From Burkholderiales bacterium (GTDB lineage Bacteria; Pseudomonadota; Gammaproteobacteria; Burkholderiales; Burkholderiaceae_D), in assembly GCA_005800405.1 (NCBI GenBank), contig SYFN01000244.1, positions 1 to 13,540 of the forward strand: DNA of 13,540 nt, in the 5' to 3' direction. Shown here piece by piece: positions 1-7,298 of this stretch. How positions within the stretch are numbered: the first letter of the stretch is position 1; each line of letters starts with the position of its first letter. The position numbers and the translations under genes were made by a program. Below the pieces are notes generated by a model. That model worked only from the letters and a program-made list of their open reading frames with translations, was not told the origin of the DNA and did not search any database.

Positions 1-2
1 CC

Positions 3-911
3 GCCAACTGCCTGCTCAATTTCGGCGAAGGCAAATTTCAACCGGGCGGACAAGCGGGCGCCATCGGCTGTCTGGTGGGCAGCCTGCATCAAGGACTGGC
101 CGCGATGTTCAATATGATGAACGAAGCGCGCATCGGCTTGGGACTGGGTGCAGTGATGCTGGGGTACGCAGGCTATCTAAAGTCACTCGATTACGCGCGT
201 AACCGACCGCAGGGCCGCCGTGCTGCTGACAAAGATCCCACGAGACCGCAAAAACCCATCATCGCGCACACCGACGTCAAACGCATGCTGCTCGCACAAA
301 AAGCCTACGTCGAGGGAAGACTCGCGCTCATTCTTTATTGTGCGCGTCTGGTCGATGAAGAAAAGACGGCTGATGACATTGCGGCTGGTACGCAAGCCAC
401 GCTACTGTTAGACATACTCACGCCCATCGCGAAATCCTGGCCGTCACAGTGGTGTCTGGAAGCGAACAACCTCGCGATTCAGATGCACGGCGGCAACGGG
501 TACACGCGCGAATATGATGTCGAGCAGCTCTACCGTGACAATCGTCTGAACCCGATTCACGAAGGTACGCACGGCATCCAGGCGCTGGATCTTTTGGGGC
601 GCAAGGTCGTGATGCAGCAAGGTGCGGCCCTCAGTCTGTTGAGTACAAAAATACGCGACACACTCGCGCGTTCTGATGACCCCGAATTGATTGCGGCACT
701 TGCTGAACGCTGGAGCAGGCTGGAGCGGGTGACGGCATCGCTGCATCAGGCAGGCGATCCGGATTTGACCCTTGCCAATGCAAGTATCTATCTTGAAGTT
801 TTTGGTCATCTGGTCATTGCCTGGATCTGGATGGAGCAGTCGATCGCAGCGCGGCGTGCGCCGCAAGAGGATGCTGATTTTTATATGGGCAAGCGGTACG
901 CCTGCCAGTAG
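3..911 (+). CDS. Acyl-CoA dehydrogenase, AidB/FadE-like (5' end outside window; ends at premature TAG)
   Basis: FAD-dependent enzyme that would introduce an alpha-beta double bond into an acyl-CoA. The frame is open from base 3, so the gene begins upstream of the window. Visible landmarks are GAIGCLVG and MFNMMNEAR (middle beta domain passing into the C-terminal helical domain), HGGNGYTREYDVEQLYRD, and IHEGTHGIQ, whose Glu (codon 561-563) aligns with the catalytic base of acyl-CoA dehydrogenases. A trailing helical extension follows, typical of the longer family with an acyl-CoA dehydrogenase C-terminal domain. The frame stops at TAG 909-911 after RYACQ, but the expected C-terminus continues in the same frame to TAA at 1008-1010. 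The gene therefore lacks its last ~33 residues as written. It is first in a dense + strand operon. Family call is firm; substrate is unknown. Confidence 0.9.
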   Translation, partial: ANCLLNFGEGKFQPGGQAGAIGCLVGSLHQGLAAMFNMMNEARIGLGLGAVMLGYAGYLKSLDYARNRPQGRRAADKDPTRPQKPIIAHTDVKRMLLAQKAYVEGRLALILYCARLVDEEKTADDIAAGTQATLLLDILTPIAKSWPSQWCLEANNLAIQMHGGNGYTREYDVEQLYRDNRLNPIHEGTHGIQALDLLGRKVVMQQGAALSLLSTKIRDTLARSDDPELIAALAERWSRLERVTASLHQAGDPDLTLANASIYLEVFGHLVIAWIWMEQSIAARRAPQEDADFYMGKRYACQ

Positions 912-1010
912 TTTTTCAGATGGGAGTTGCCGAGCGTTGATGCGCAGCTCGATTTGCTCGCTGCATTGGACACTACAACGTTGAGCATGCAGGACAACTG
1001 GTTTTTGTAA
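912..1010 (+). pseudogene. Severed in-frame C-terminal tail of the acyl-CoA dehydrogenase
   Basis: Reading straight past TAG 909-911 in the same frame gives 32 sense codons beginning FFRWELPSVDAQLDLL and ending SMQDNWFL, then TAA at 1008-1010. This matches what I know of the family's usual C-terminus (a YFFRWELP-like segment, a QLDLL helix, and a final M-x-D-x-W-F). The stop sits exactly where a Tyr codon (TAT or TAC) would be expected, so one third-position change explains it. The next gene starts 10 nt after the TAA, as expected if 1010 is the original end. It could be a real nonsense mutation, a sequencing error, or a leaky stop. Confidence 0.8.
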
Positions 1011-1020
1011 TGGAATTTTT

Positions 1021-1326
1021 ATGATCAAGCACATCGTGATGTGGCAACTGAAAGCGCATGCAGAAGGAGCCGGCAAAGCCACCAATGCGGCCAAAATGAA
1101 ATCTTTGCTCGATGCGTGCGCCAACATCGTGCCCGGCATGGGCACATTTGAAGTCGCACTGGCGCAAGACGGCATTGAGGCGACCTATGACGTGGTGCTT
1201 TACTCCGAATTTGAGTCCCTTGCCGCACTGGACGCATACCAAAACCATCCCCAGCATGTCGCGCTCAAGCCGTTTGTCGGCGCCGTTCGCGAGGCGCGGC
1301 AATGCATGGACTACGAAGTGAACTAA
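1021..1326 (+). CDS. Dabb-family (stress-responsive alpha/beta barrel) protein
   Basis: Small 101-residue protein with the typical Dabb opening MIKHIVMWQLK and a central helix of the form AKMKSLLDA. It ends with a helix-strand segment, LDAYQNHPQHVALKPFV, as in dimeric ferredoxin-like alpha/beta barrels. Such proteins are mostly of unknown function; some relatives act as small cyclases or handle polyketide and aromatic intermediates. Conserved His residues occur at position 4 and in the NHPQH segment. It starts 10 nt after the end of the dehydrogenase frame, with only a weak GGA-type ribosome site, and lies 11 nt before the SDR gene. Co-transcription with acyl-CoA enzymes suggests work on the same substrate, which is inference. 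No signal peptide is seen, so it is probably cytoplasmic. Confidence 0.85.
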   Translation: MIKHIVMWQLKAHAEGAGKATNAAKMKSLLDACANIVPGMGTFEVALAQDGIEATYDVVLYSEFESLAALDAYQNHPQHVALKPFVGAVREARQCMDYEVN

Positions 1327-1337
1327 GGAGACATTAC

Positions 1338-2126
1338 ATGCACAGCATTCAGCAATTATTCGACTTGAAGGGCAAGACAGCAGTGATCTCTGGCGGTTCA
1401 CGCGGACTTGGTTTGCAGATTGCAGAGGCGCTGGGAGAACAGGGGGCATCGCTGGTAATCACTTCACGCAAACAGGATGAGCTTGACGAGGCCGTCACTC
1501 ATCTGAAGAAAAAGGGTATCAGCACAACGGCAATCGCTGCCGATCTGGGCAAGGCCGAGGCGATACCGGTCTTTGTCTCGTCAGCGCTTGGCCATCTTGG
1601 TCATGTCGATATTCTGGTCAACAATGCCGGCGCTACCTGGGGATCACCCGCTGAAGATCACCCTCTGGAAGCCTGGGACAAAGTCATGAATCTGAACGTG
1701 CGTAGTATTTTTTTGCTCTCGCAAGCGATAGGCAAGCAGTCAATGATTCCGCGTCGATCAGGTCGCATTATCAGCGTAGCCTCGATCGCAGGTTTGGGAG
1801 GTAATGGTGCCTCCGGTATGCAAACTATCGCCTACAACACTTCCAAGGCCGCAGTCATCAACTTCACGCGCACTTTGGCCGGTGAGTGGGGTCAGTATGG
1901 CATCACAGTGAATGCTATTGCGCCCGGTTTCTTTCCGTCGAAAATGACACGCGGCTTGCTCGAAAAGCTGGGTGCGGAGGAAATGGCAGCGCGTGCACCA
2001 CTGCGTCGCTTGGGTGATGATGAAGACCTAAAAGGTGCTGCTTTGTTGTTTGCTTCGACTGCAGGTAAACACATTACCGGACAGACGCTGGCGGTTGATG
2101 GCGGTGTTTCGGCGGTGCTTAGCTGA
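1338..2126 (+). CDS. Short-chain dehydrogenase/reductase (SDR), probably NADP(H)-dependent
   Basis: Classical SDR of 262 residues. It shows the nucleotide-binding SGGSRGLG at 18-25, NNAG at 95-98, and a complete catalytic tetrad Asn120, Ser149, Tyr166, Lys170 (YNTSK). SR at 43-44 after the second beta strand suggests NADP(H) preference. The C-terminus has the usual IAPGFF and TGQTLAVDGG signatures. An in-frame ATG exists at 1302 inside the Dabb gene, but 1338 is preferred because AAGGAG at 1325-1330 sits 7 nt upstream. Its stop overlaps the next gene's ATG by one base (TGATG). It likely oxidises a hydroxy-acyl or alcohol intermediate, or reduces a keto group, in the operon's pathway. The exact substrate cannot be told; gluconate-5-dehydrogenase-like annotations are common for this subgroup. 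Confidence 0.92.
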   Translation: MHSIQQLFDLKGKTAVISGGSRGLGLQIAEALGEQGASLVITSRKQDELDEAVTHLKKKGISTTAIAADLGKAEAIPVFVSSALGHLGHVDILVNNAGATWGSPAEDHPLEAWDKVMNLNVRSIFLLSQAIGKQSMIPRRSGRIISVASIAGLGGNGASGMQTIAYNTSKAAVINFTRTLAGEWGQYGITVNAIAPGFFPSKMTRGLLEKLGAEEMAARAPLRRLGDDEDLKGAALLFASTAGKHITGQTLAVDGGVSAVLS

Positions 2127-2542
2127 TGACCAAGCAGGCTTTCCCGGTAGAGATACCGTTTCTCACCGATCTGGGCGTCGAGTTTCTGGGCATGGCCGAG
2201 GGGCACGCCAAGATCGCGCTCGATCTGTCTGAGCGTCACATAAACAGCTGGCGCGTCACCCATGGTGGCGTGATCATGACGCTGCTGGATGTGGTGATGG
2301 CGATGGCCGGTCGTTCGGTGGATCCTGAATCGCGCGCCGGCGTCACTGTGGAAATGAAAACCAGTTTTTTACAGCCGGCAGGCTCGCCCGGGCGCCGGCT
2401 GATCGCAAGTGGCCATGCGTTTCACCGCTCGACCACCATGTGCTTTTGCGAGGCTGAATTACATGACAATGACCAACTGGTCGCCAAAGCGATGGGGACT
2501 TTCAATTACCTCAAACGTCTCGACGCAGCCAATCGACTATGA
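2126..2542 (+). CDS. PaaI-type hotdog-fold thioesterase
   Basis: A 138-residue single hotdog-domain protein. The family signature THGGVIMTLLDVVMAMA runs from about residue 45, with HGG at 46-48 and the probable catalytic acid Asp55. It is followed by VTVEMKTSFLQPA, the long central strand of the PaaI/acyl-CoA thioesterase group. Such enzymes hydrolyse acyl- or aryl-CoA esters to free acid and CoA and are often salvage enzymes in degradation pathways. It overlaps the upstream SDR by one base and is followed 13 nt later by the reductase, indicating translational coupling. The last few residues after FNYLK are poorly conserved. This is the first of two different hotdog thioesterases in the operon. 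Confidence 0.9.
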   Translation: MTKQAFPVEIPFLTDLGVEFLGMAEGHAKIALDLSERHINSWRVTHGGVIMTLLDVVMAMAGRSVDPESRAGVTVEMKTSFLQPAGSPGRRLIASGHAFHRSTTMCFCEAELHDNDQLVAKAMGTFNYLKRLDAANRL

Positions 2543-2555
2543 AACGGAGAACCCG

Positions 2556-3551
2556 ATGAATAACTTCCAACGTATCGTGCTTGCTTCACGTCCGCAAGGC
2601 GTGGTCAGTACCGATAATTTTTGTCTCGAGACCGTACCCGTACCTGAAATCAGCGATGGCCAGGTCCTTGTTCGCAATCACTATTTGTCGCTGGATCCCT
2701 ACATGCGCATGCGCATGGAAGACGTAAAAAGCTATGCAGCGCCTCAAGCATTGAATGAGGTGATGATTGGCGGTACTGCGGGTGAGGTAATCGCTTCAAA
2801 AAATTCGAAATTTTCAGTTGGCGACAAGGTGGTTGGCATGCTCGGCTGGAGCGAAGTGGCGGTGTCTGATGGCACCCTGCTGAAAACAGTCGACACCACC
2901 CACATACCCTTGTCCGCGTACCTGGGTGCAGTGGGCATGCCTGGCATGACAGCCTGGTATGGTCTAACGCAAATCATTGCACCCAAAGCGGGCGACACCA
3001 TCGCCGTTTCAGCCGCCAGCGGTGCGGTTGGCAGCGTAGTGGGACAGTTAGCTCGCATGCGTGGCTGCAGCGTGATCGGCATTGCCGGCGGCAAGGAGAA
3101 GTGTGATTACGTGGTTAATACGCTAGGCTTCGATGCCTGCATCGATTACAAGGGCAGAAATTTGTTCAAAGAAGTGAAGGCAGCCGCGCCAAATGGTGTT
3201 GACGGCTTGTTCGAGAACGTCGGTGGTGTGGTGATGGATTCGGTTCTGGCTCGGATGAATCCCTACGGGCGCATCGCGCTGTGCGGACTAATCTCCGGCT
3301 ACGATGGTGTGCCCATGCCAATACACAATATTCATGCAGTACTCTCCATGCGCCTGACCATGCGTGGTTTTATCGTGTCAGAGCACATTGAATTATGGCC
3401 GGAGGGTTTGGGTGAACTCGGTCAGTTGTTCGCCTCCGGGAAACTGATTTTCCGCGAAACGATTGCCGATGGTCTCAGTGCTGCACCCGATGCTTTCCTG
3501 GGGCTGCTACGAGGAAAAAATTTCGGCAAGCAGCTGGTCAAACTGATCTGA
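2556..3551 (+). CDS. NADP-dependent oxidoreductase, CurA/leukotriene B4 dehydrogenase-like MDR
   Basis: Zinc-free medium-chain dehydrogenase/reductase of 331 residues that would reduce an activated carbon-carbon double bond with NADPH. Family landmarks are RPQG near residue 12, SLDPYMRMRM at 45-54, GMPGMTAWYGL at 127-137, and the nucleotide-binding AASGAVGSVVG at 153-163. FENVGG and a C-terminal GKNFGKQLVKL also fit. No zinc-ligand pattern is seen, as expected. The frame is open upstream to 2409, but the start at 2556 is chosen because GGAG at 2546-2549 lies 6 nt before it and the N-terminus then matches the family. The SDR that follows starts 4 nt after the stop. Role in this operon is inferred: saturation of an enoyl or enone intermediate. 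Confidence 0.92.
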   Translation: MNNFQRIVLASRPQGVVSTDNFCLETVPVPEISDGQVLVRNHYLSLDPYMRMRMEDVKSYAAPQALNEVMIGGTAGEVIASKNSKFSVGDKVVGMLGWSEVAVSDGTLLKTVDTTHIPLSAYLGAVGMPGMTAWYGLTQIIAPKAGDTIAVSAASGAVGSVVGQLARMRGCSVIGIAGGKEKCDYVVNTLGFDACIDYKGRNLFKEVKAAAPNGVDGLFENVGGVVMDSVLARMNPYGRIALCGLISGYDGVPMPIHNIHAVLSMRLTMRGFIVSEHIELWPEGLGELGQLFASGKLIFRETIADGLSAAPDAFLGLLRGKNFGKQLVKLI

Positions 3552-3555
3552 GGTC

Positions 3556-4464
3556 ATGATGAAAAACTTCAGCCAGCGTGTAGCAGTGATCACAGGTGCA
3601 GCGAGCGGCTTTGGGCTTGAATTCGCGCGTCTGGGTGCCCAGCTCGGTATGCGTCTGGTGCTCGCCGATGTGCAAAAAGAGGCGCTGGCCGAAACTGCGG
3701 CAGAACTCGAGTTGGCGGGCGCAGAGGTAATTACCCAAATCTGCGATGTACGAAAAGGCGATCAAGTCGAGGCCTTAGGACGAACAGCGAAGACCAGTTT
3801 TGGTGCTGTGCATCTGTTGTTCAATAATGCGGGGGTGGGCGCCGGTGGTCTGGTGTGGGAGAGCACGCAAGCCGACTGGGAATGGGTATTGGGAGTAAAT
3901 TTGTGGGGTGTGATTCATGGCGTGCGCGTCTTCACACCGCTCATGCTCGCCAGCGCCAGACAAGACTCTGCCTACGAGGGGCATATCGTCAACACCGCGT
4001 CCATGGCGGGCTTGCTTAATCCACCGACGATGGGGGTCTACAACGTCTCCAAGCATGCGGTGGTGTCGCTGACTGAAAGTCTCTATCACGATTTGTCGCT
4101 GATTGAGGCACCGATCGGTGCCTCAGTGCTGTGTCCTTATTTTGTCCAGACGGGTATCACTCAGTCGCACCGGCACCGTCCTGACGATGTGCAAGCCGCA
4201 GCATTGACCGTCAGTCAGCAAGTGTCACAGGCGGTGCTCGAAAAAGCAGTGGCCTCGGGCAAGGTCAGCGCGGCAGAAGTGGCGCGGCGCACGTTCGATG
4301 CGATTCGCGATCAACAGTTTTATATCTATTCGCATCCATCCGCACTGGGCAATGTGCAGCGCCGTATGGAGGATATCGTCATGGGACGCAATCCCGGTGA
4401 CCCCTATGAAGCAGCGCCTCACATTCGCGAGAAGCTGCAAGCTGGCTTGAAAGGAAAAACCTAA
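3556..4464 (+). CDS. Short-chain dehydrogenase/reductase (SDR), probably NAD-dependent
   Basis: SDR of 302 residues, longer than the 250-residue norm through a C-terminal extension. It has TGAASGFG at 13-20, Asp38 at the end of the second beta strand (usually NAD preference), NNAG at 90-93, and the catalytic residues Asn115, Ser149, Tyr162, Lys166 (YNVSK). The C-terminal part, with YIYSHPSAL and RRMEDIVMGRNPGDPY, is typical of a subgroup often annotated only as SDR family oxidoreductase. Two tandem ATGs occur at 3556 and 3559. GAGGT at 3550-3554 spaces better to the second, so the first Met may be absent. The stop TAA overlaps the ATG of the following hydrolase by one base (TAATG). It is unlike the other SDR in the operon, so it is not a recent duplicate. 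Confidence 0.92.
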   Translation: MMKNFSQRVAVITGAASGFGLEFARLGAQLGMRLVLADVQKEALAETAAELELAGAEVITQICDVRKGDQVEALGRTAKTSFGAVHLLFNNAGVGAGGLVWESTQADWEWVLGVNLWGVIHGVRVFTPLMLASARQDSAYEGHIVNTASMAGLLNPPTMGVYNVSKHAVVSLTESLYHDLSLIEAPIGASVLCPYFVQTGITQSHRHRPDDVQAAALTVSQQVSQAVLEKAVASGKVSAAEVARRTFDAIRDQQFYIYSHPSALGNVQRRMEDIVMGRNPGDPYEAAPHIREKLQAGLKGKT

Positions 4465-5357
4465 TGGCCGTGGCTATCAGGGATGGGCAGTACGCTGCGC
4501 TGCCCAATGGCACCCGACTGCATTACGCCAGCGCTGGCGAAGCGCACCGCCCCCTGCTACTGTTCCTGCACGGATTTCCCGAATTCTGGTTCGCATGGAA
4601 CGCGCAGTTGGCCGAATTCGGTCAGGATTATTTTGCGGTTGCGCCGGATCTGCGGGGTTTCAATCTGTCGGACATGCCAGCGGATGCGGCGTCCTACAAA
4701 CCCCGATTGATCATGCAAGACATTACCCAATTCATTACGCATTTGGGTCATGCCGACTGCATTATGGTTGCTCATGATTGGGGTGGTGCAGTCGCGTGGA
4801 ATATCGCGATCACGCATCCCGAGTTCATCCGCAAACTCATCATCATTAACGCAACGCATCCCTATCCTTTCGCCATGGGTCTGGTGCATGATCCCATACA
4901 ACAAGCGGCCAGCGCCTACATGAACTGGCTGCGCAACCCCGGATCGGAACAGGCGCTCGCCAAAGATAATTTCCGAGTGATGGAGCAGTTCATGCTCGGA
5001 ATGGGCGAGCAACCTGGGTGGTTCGATGAAGCCATTCGTGAACGCTATCACGCTTGTTGGGCGCGCGGTCTCACCGGTGGCGTGAATTACTATCGGGCGT
5101 CGCCTCTGCATCCTCCCACCGAAGAAGATTCGGGTGCCGCTCGTTTGTCGTTCGACCCGTCAAATTTTCATGTGCGCGTGCCGGTACGGGTGATCTGGGG
5201 AGAGAAGGACAAAGCATTACTGCCCAGCTTGCTCAATGGCCTGGATGAGTTCGTGAGTGACTTGCAGATCGAACGTCTACCTAACGCCAGTCATTGGGTT
5301 GTGCATGAATACCCGGCCATCATCAACGAGTGGCTGCACCGTTTTCTGAGTGAGTGA
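4464..5357 (+). CDS. Alpha/beta hydrolase, epoxide-hydrolase-like
   Basis: A 297-residue alpha/beta-hydrolase-fold enzyme. HGFPEFWFAW (oxyanion HGxP motif at 36-39) and PDLRGF at 61-66 are followed by the nucleophile elbow AHDWGG, with Asp105 as nucleophile. The acid is probably Asp249 in WGEKDKAL and the base His277 in ASHW. Aspartate instead of serine as nucleophile, together with cap-domain tyrosines (Tyr152 and Tyr209/210 in VNYYRA), points to epoxide hydrolase. Haloalkane or fluoroacetate dehalogenase relatives share much of this pattern. AAGGA at 4451-4455 supplies the ribosome site and the ATG overlaps the SDR stop. No signal peptide. Within the operon it could hydrate an epoxide formed from a terpene or unsaturated acid; that substrate is speculation. 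Confidence 0.88.
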   Translation: MAVAIRDGQYAALPNGTRLHYASAGEAHRPLLLFLHGFPEFWFAWNAQLAEFGQDYFAVAPDLRGFNLSDMPADAASYKPRLIMQDITQFITHLGHADCIMVAHDWGGAVAWNIAITHPEFIRKLIIINATHPYPFAMGLVHDPIQQAASAYMNWLRNPGSEQALAKDNFRVMEQFMLGMGEQPGWFDEAIRERYHACWARGLTGGVNYYRASPLHPPTEEDSGAARLSFDPSNFHVRVPVRVIWGEKDKALLPSLLNGLDEFVSDLQIERLPNASHWVVHEYPAIINEWLHRFLSE

Positions 5358-5363
5358 GTTCCT

Positions 5364-5801
5364 ATGGCACGCGAGGATTTTTCTTTTAGTCATACGCTGC
5401 GCGTTCGCTGGTCCGAAGTGGATATGCAAGGCATTGTCTTCAATGGCAATTATTTGAATTATTTCGATGTCGCTTTCACCGAGTACTGGCGCGCGACCGG
5501 CTTGCCCGATGTAATCGCACAGTCCGAAGCCGGTCTTGAGCTCTTTGCCCGAAAGGCCACAGTGGAATACCACGCGCCATCGCGCTTTGATGATTTGCTG
5601 GAGATTGGCGTGCGCTGTGCAGAACTGGGTCGTAGCTCCTTACGCTTCGTACTCGAGATCCATCGCGGCGATGAGCAGCTGATTTCAGGTGAAATTTTGT
5701 ATGTGCATGCCAATAGCCGGCTACTCAAGAGTGAACCTGTGCCAGCCTTATGGCGCGATGTATTGACTGGCTTCGAAAAGGCTCACGCTGTTGTGACATG
5801 A
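5364..5801 (+). CDS. YbgC/4HBT-type acyl-CoA thioesterase
   Basis: Hotdog-fold protein of 145 residues. The N-terminal signature VRWSEVDMQGIVFNGNYLNYF places Asp20 where the catalytic Asp of 4-hydroxybenzoyl-CoA thioesterase lies, followed by GIVFNGNY and a long hotdog helix. The later VEYHAPSRFDDLLEIG is the expected second strand pair. It would cleave short-chain or aromatic acyl-CoA esters. Although YbgC itself is usually tied to the Tol-Pal cluster, no tol or pal gene is near, so a catabolic role with the upstream enzymes is more likely. It begins 6 nt after the hydrolase stop and its TGA overlaps the acetyltransferase ATG by 4 nt (ATGA). Confidence 0.9.
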   Translation: MAREDFSFSHTLRVRWSEVDMQGIVFNGNYLNYFDVAFTEYWRATGLPDVIAQSEAGLELFARKATVEYHAPSRFDDLLEIGVRCAELGRSSLRFVLEIHRGDEQLISGEILYVHANSRLLKSEPVPALWRDVLTGFEKAHAVVT

Positions 5802-6223
5802 GCATCCGGATTATCACAGGTGACTGGAATGATGTGCGCGAGGATGCGCAGCGGCTGCGCGTGGAAGTCTTTGTCATCGAGCAGGGCGTACCTATCGAAC
5901 TTGAGTGGGACGAGGGCGACGAAGTCAGTATTCATGCTGTGGCCTATGACGAATCAGGGCAAGCGGTGGCCACTGGTCGATTGCTGCCGGATGGTCATAT
6001 CGGTCGTATGGCCGTGCGGCAGTCGGCACGTGGCAAGGGTATCGGGAGCAAGGTATTGACAACCTTGCTCGCCGAGGCCGTACGCGAAGGTCACGAGGAG
6101 CTGGTGTTGCATGCTCAGCTCCATGCCTGGGAGTTCTATCAACGGCACGGTTTCGTGAGTGAAGGTGAAGAATTCATGGAGGCAGGCATTGCGCACCGGC
6201 GCATGCGACTGAAGCTGCGCTGA
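5798..6223 (+). CDS. GNAT-family N-acetyltransferase, ElaA-like
   Basis: A 141-residue GNAT protein. The N-terminal LRVEVFVIEQGVP and EWDEGD (about 20-41) are typical of the ElaA-like group. The acetyl-CoA-binding motif A is RMAVRQSARGKGIG, with the Q/RxxGxG core at 78-83, and the fold ends with FYQRHGF and a conserved EEFMEAGIAH. Acceptor substrate unknown. The frame is open upstream to 5750, but 5798 is chosen because it forms a 4-nt ATGA overlap with the thioesterase stop and gives the normal family N-terminus. It is last in the + strand operon and is followed by a convergent gene; its link to the catabolic enzymes may be only positional. Confidence 0.88.
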   Translation: MSIRIITGDWNDVREDAQRLRVEVFVIEQGVPIELEWDEGDEVSIHAVAYDESGQAVATGRLLPDGHIGRMAVRQSARGKGIGSKVLTTLLAEAVREGHEELVLHAQLHAWEFYQRHGFVSEGEEFMEAGIAHRRMRLKLR

Positions 6224-6253
6224 ATTGGCGTTAGGGAGACGCTTGGTGCCAAT
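6224..6253. terminator. Possible hairpin between convergent genes
   Basis: ATTGGC at 6224-6229 is the inverse of GCCAAT at 6248-6253, and a shorter nested pair GCGT 6228-6231 / ACGC 6239-6242 overlaps it. It starts immediately after the acetyltransferase stop, in the 74-nt gap before the convergent NRDE gene. No clean U-tract follows on the + strand, so a terminator role is tentative. Confidence 0.25.
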
Positions 6254-6297
6254 GAGCTTGCCACAAAAATTTCCGCATTGATAAAATCAGCGCTCAT

Positions 6298-7014
6298 TTA
6301 TCGAATGACTTTTTCCACGAGTTGAGAATCACAGCTGGCGTGCACACGCAAGATCGTTGATGTCCGCGTACCATATTCTGGCGATTCAATGCATATCGGT
6401 GAGAGTAATCTCTCCCACTCCAGGCTGACACCGGTATCCGGCAATCTGCTGTCGCTTGCTCGCGTGGTGTCCGCCAGAATTTCGAAATAGGCATCATTCG
6501 GTGCCGCCTGACACAAGAGGCTGGCAAATTGTGCCTTTGCGCGCAGTACCTTCGGCCAGGGGGTATCCAGTGCGCCATTCGATAGCCCGTAGATGCCAGG
6601 CTCGAGCGCTCGTTCTGCCTCCTCGGCGTCATTGGAAAACCAGAATGCTGATGTCGTATCGCCAACGAGTAGATTGAACCAGTTGTAATCGTCTGCAGTT
6701 TCACGCACTGTTTGGATATACTCCTTCGCCTCGAGATCACCGCGCAGATAATTGGCGACCAGCTCGCCCCGCGACCGCGCCTCTGTACGTGCAGAGCGTC
6801 CATTGCGAATGTTGGTCAAGGCTGCAAAGCGACCCCGTTTATCGGTACCGAGCCAAGTACCACCTGCCTGCAAATCGCGACCCGCATAGATGTCGGGCGC
6901 GTCCTCCCACCAGCTAGCAGGCTGCGTGGGGCGTTCAAAAAACTCATCTCGATTGGCGGCCATCACCAGCGGGCATTGCGGAATGAGCCTCCAGGCAAAA
7001 ACAATCAGGCACAT
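6298..7014 (-). CDS. NRDE-family (TANGO2-like) protein
   Basis: A 238-residue protein beginning MCLIVFAW with the family-defining ANRDEFFERP (NRDE at 21-24). GTWLG at about 52 and a C-terminal YGTRTSTIL motif complete the pattern of the NRDE/TANGO2 family. Cys2 becomes N-terminal after Met removal and has been discussed as a possible N-terminal nucleophile. Eukaryotic relatives (TANGO2/HRG-9) have been linked to haem trafficking; bacterial function is not settled. It is the last gene of a minus-strand operon: its ATG lies 10 nt inside the end of the DUF4936 gene, so translation is probably coupled. No signal peptide or membrane segment is seen. Its stop at 6298-6300 faces the convergent acetyltransferase gene. 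Confidence 0.9.
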   Translation of the reverse strand: MCLIVFAWRLIPQCPLVMAANRDEFFERPTQPASWWEDAPDIYAGRDLQAGGTWLGTDKRGRFAALTNIRNGRSARTEARSRGELVANYLRGDLEAKEYIQTVRETADDYNWFNLLVGDTTSAFWFSNDAEEAERALEPGIYGLSNGALDTPWPKVLRAKAQFASLLCQAAPNDAYFEILADTTRASDSRLPDTGVSLEWERLLSPICIESPEYGTRTSTILRVHASCDSQLVEKVIR

Positions 7015-7298
7015 GTGGGAACATCAAAAAAAGTTTCAACGTGACGCTCGCCCACAGTCAGTGCGAGCAAGCCTGCATCGCGCACGGCATGTTCAAGCGC
7101 GGCTGGAAAATCTTGGGGAGTCTGACCGTAAATCTCCATCCAGGTTTCACAACGCTCTTTAAGCTCGGGCCGACGCTTGAGCGCGGTAGTAACAGGCCAT
7201 CGTTGTTGTAACGCGGCTTGCATGACCGTTACCATCTTTTGCATCGTTGCGGCATGCGCTACCGGCACCCGATAATAAATGAACAGATATGTACTCAT
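7005..7298 (-). CDS. DUF4936-family protein
   Basis: A 97-residue protein starting MSTYLFIYYRVP, with a central VMQAALQQRW helix, LKRRPEL, ETWMEIYGQ and a C-terminal ERHVETFFDV. This is the pattern of DUF4936, a small family found mainly in Burkholderiales; the fold is probably ferredoxin-like. Function unknown. Its ATG overlaps the ygfZ stop by 4 nt (ATGA) and its own end overlaps the NRDE start by 10 nt, so the three are one operon and probably expressed in fixed proportion. A run of seven T on the coding strand occurs near the 3' end. Confidence 0.8.
   Translation of the reverse strand: MSTYLFIYYRVPVAHAATMQKMVTVMQAALQQRWPVTTALKRRPELKERCETWMEIYGQTPQDFPAALEHAVRDAGLLALTVGERHVETFFDVPTCA

Noticed and set aside
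909..911. TAG as a recoded sense codon (pyrrolysine or code change)
   Set aside because: pilZ ends with TAG at a normal C-terminus, no recoding gene is visible, and the expected residue is an ordinary Tyr. A mutation or error is simpler.
444..1175. Long open frame on the - strand (243 codons) antisense to the dehydrogenase and Dabb genes
   Set aside because: It overlaps two clearly recognisable + strand genes, its translation matches no family I know, and its composition is that expected of an antisense shadow.
973..1449. Minus-strand open frame across the Dabb-SDR junction
   Set aside because: It crosses two well-supported genes and shows no domain motif; it is a shadow frame.
4557..5111. 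Minus-strand frame of 184 codons inside the epoxide-hydrolase-like gene
   Set aside because: The + strand gene has complete catalytic motifs, while the antisense product has none.
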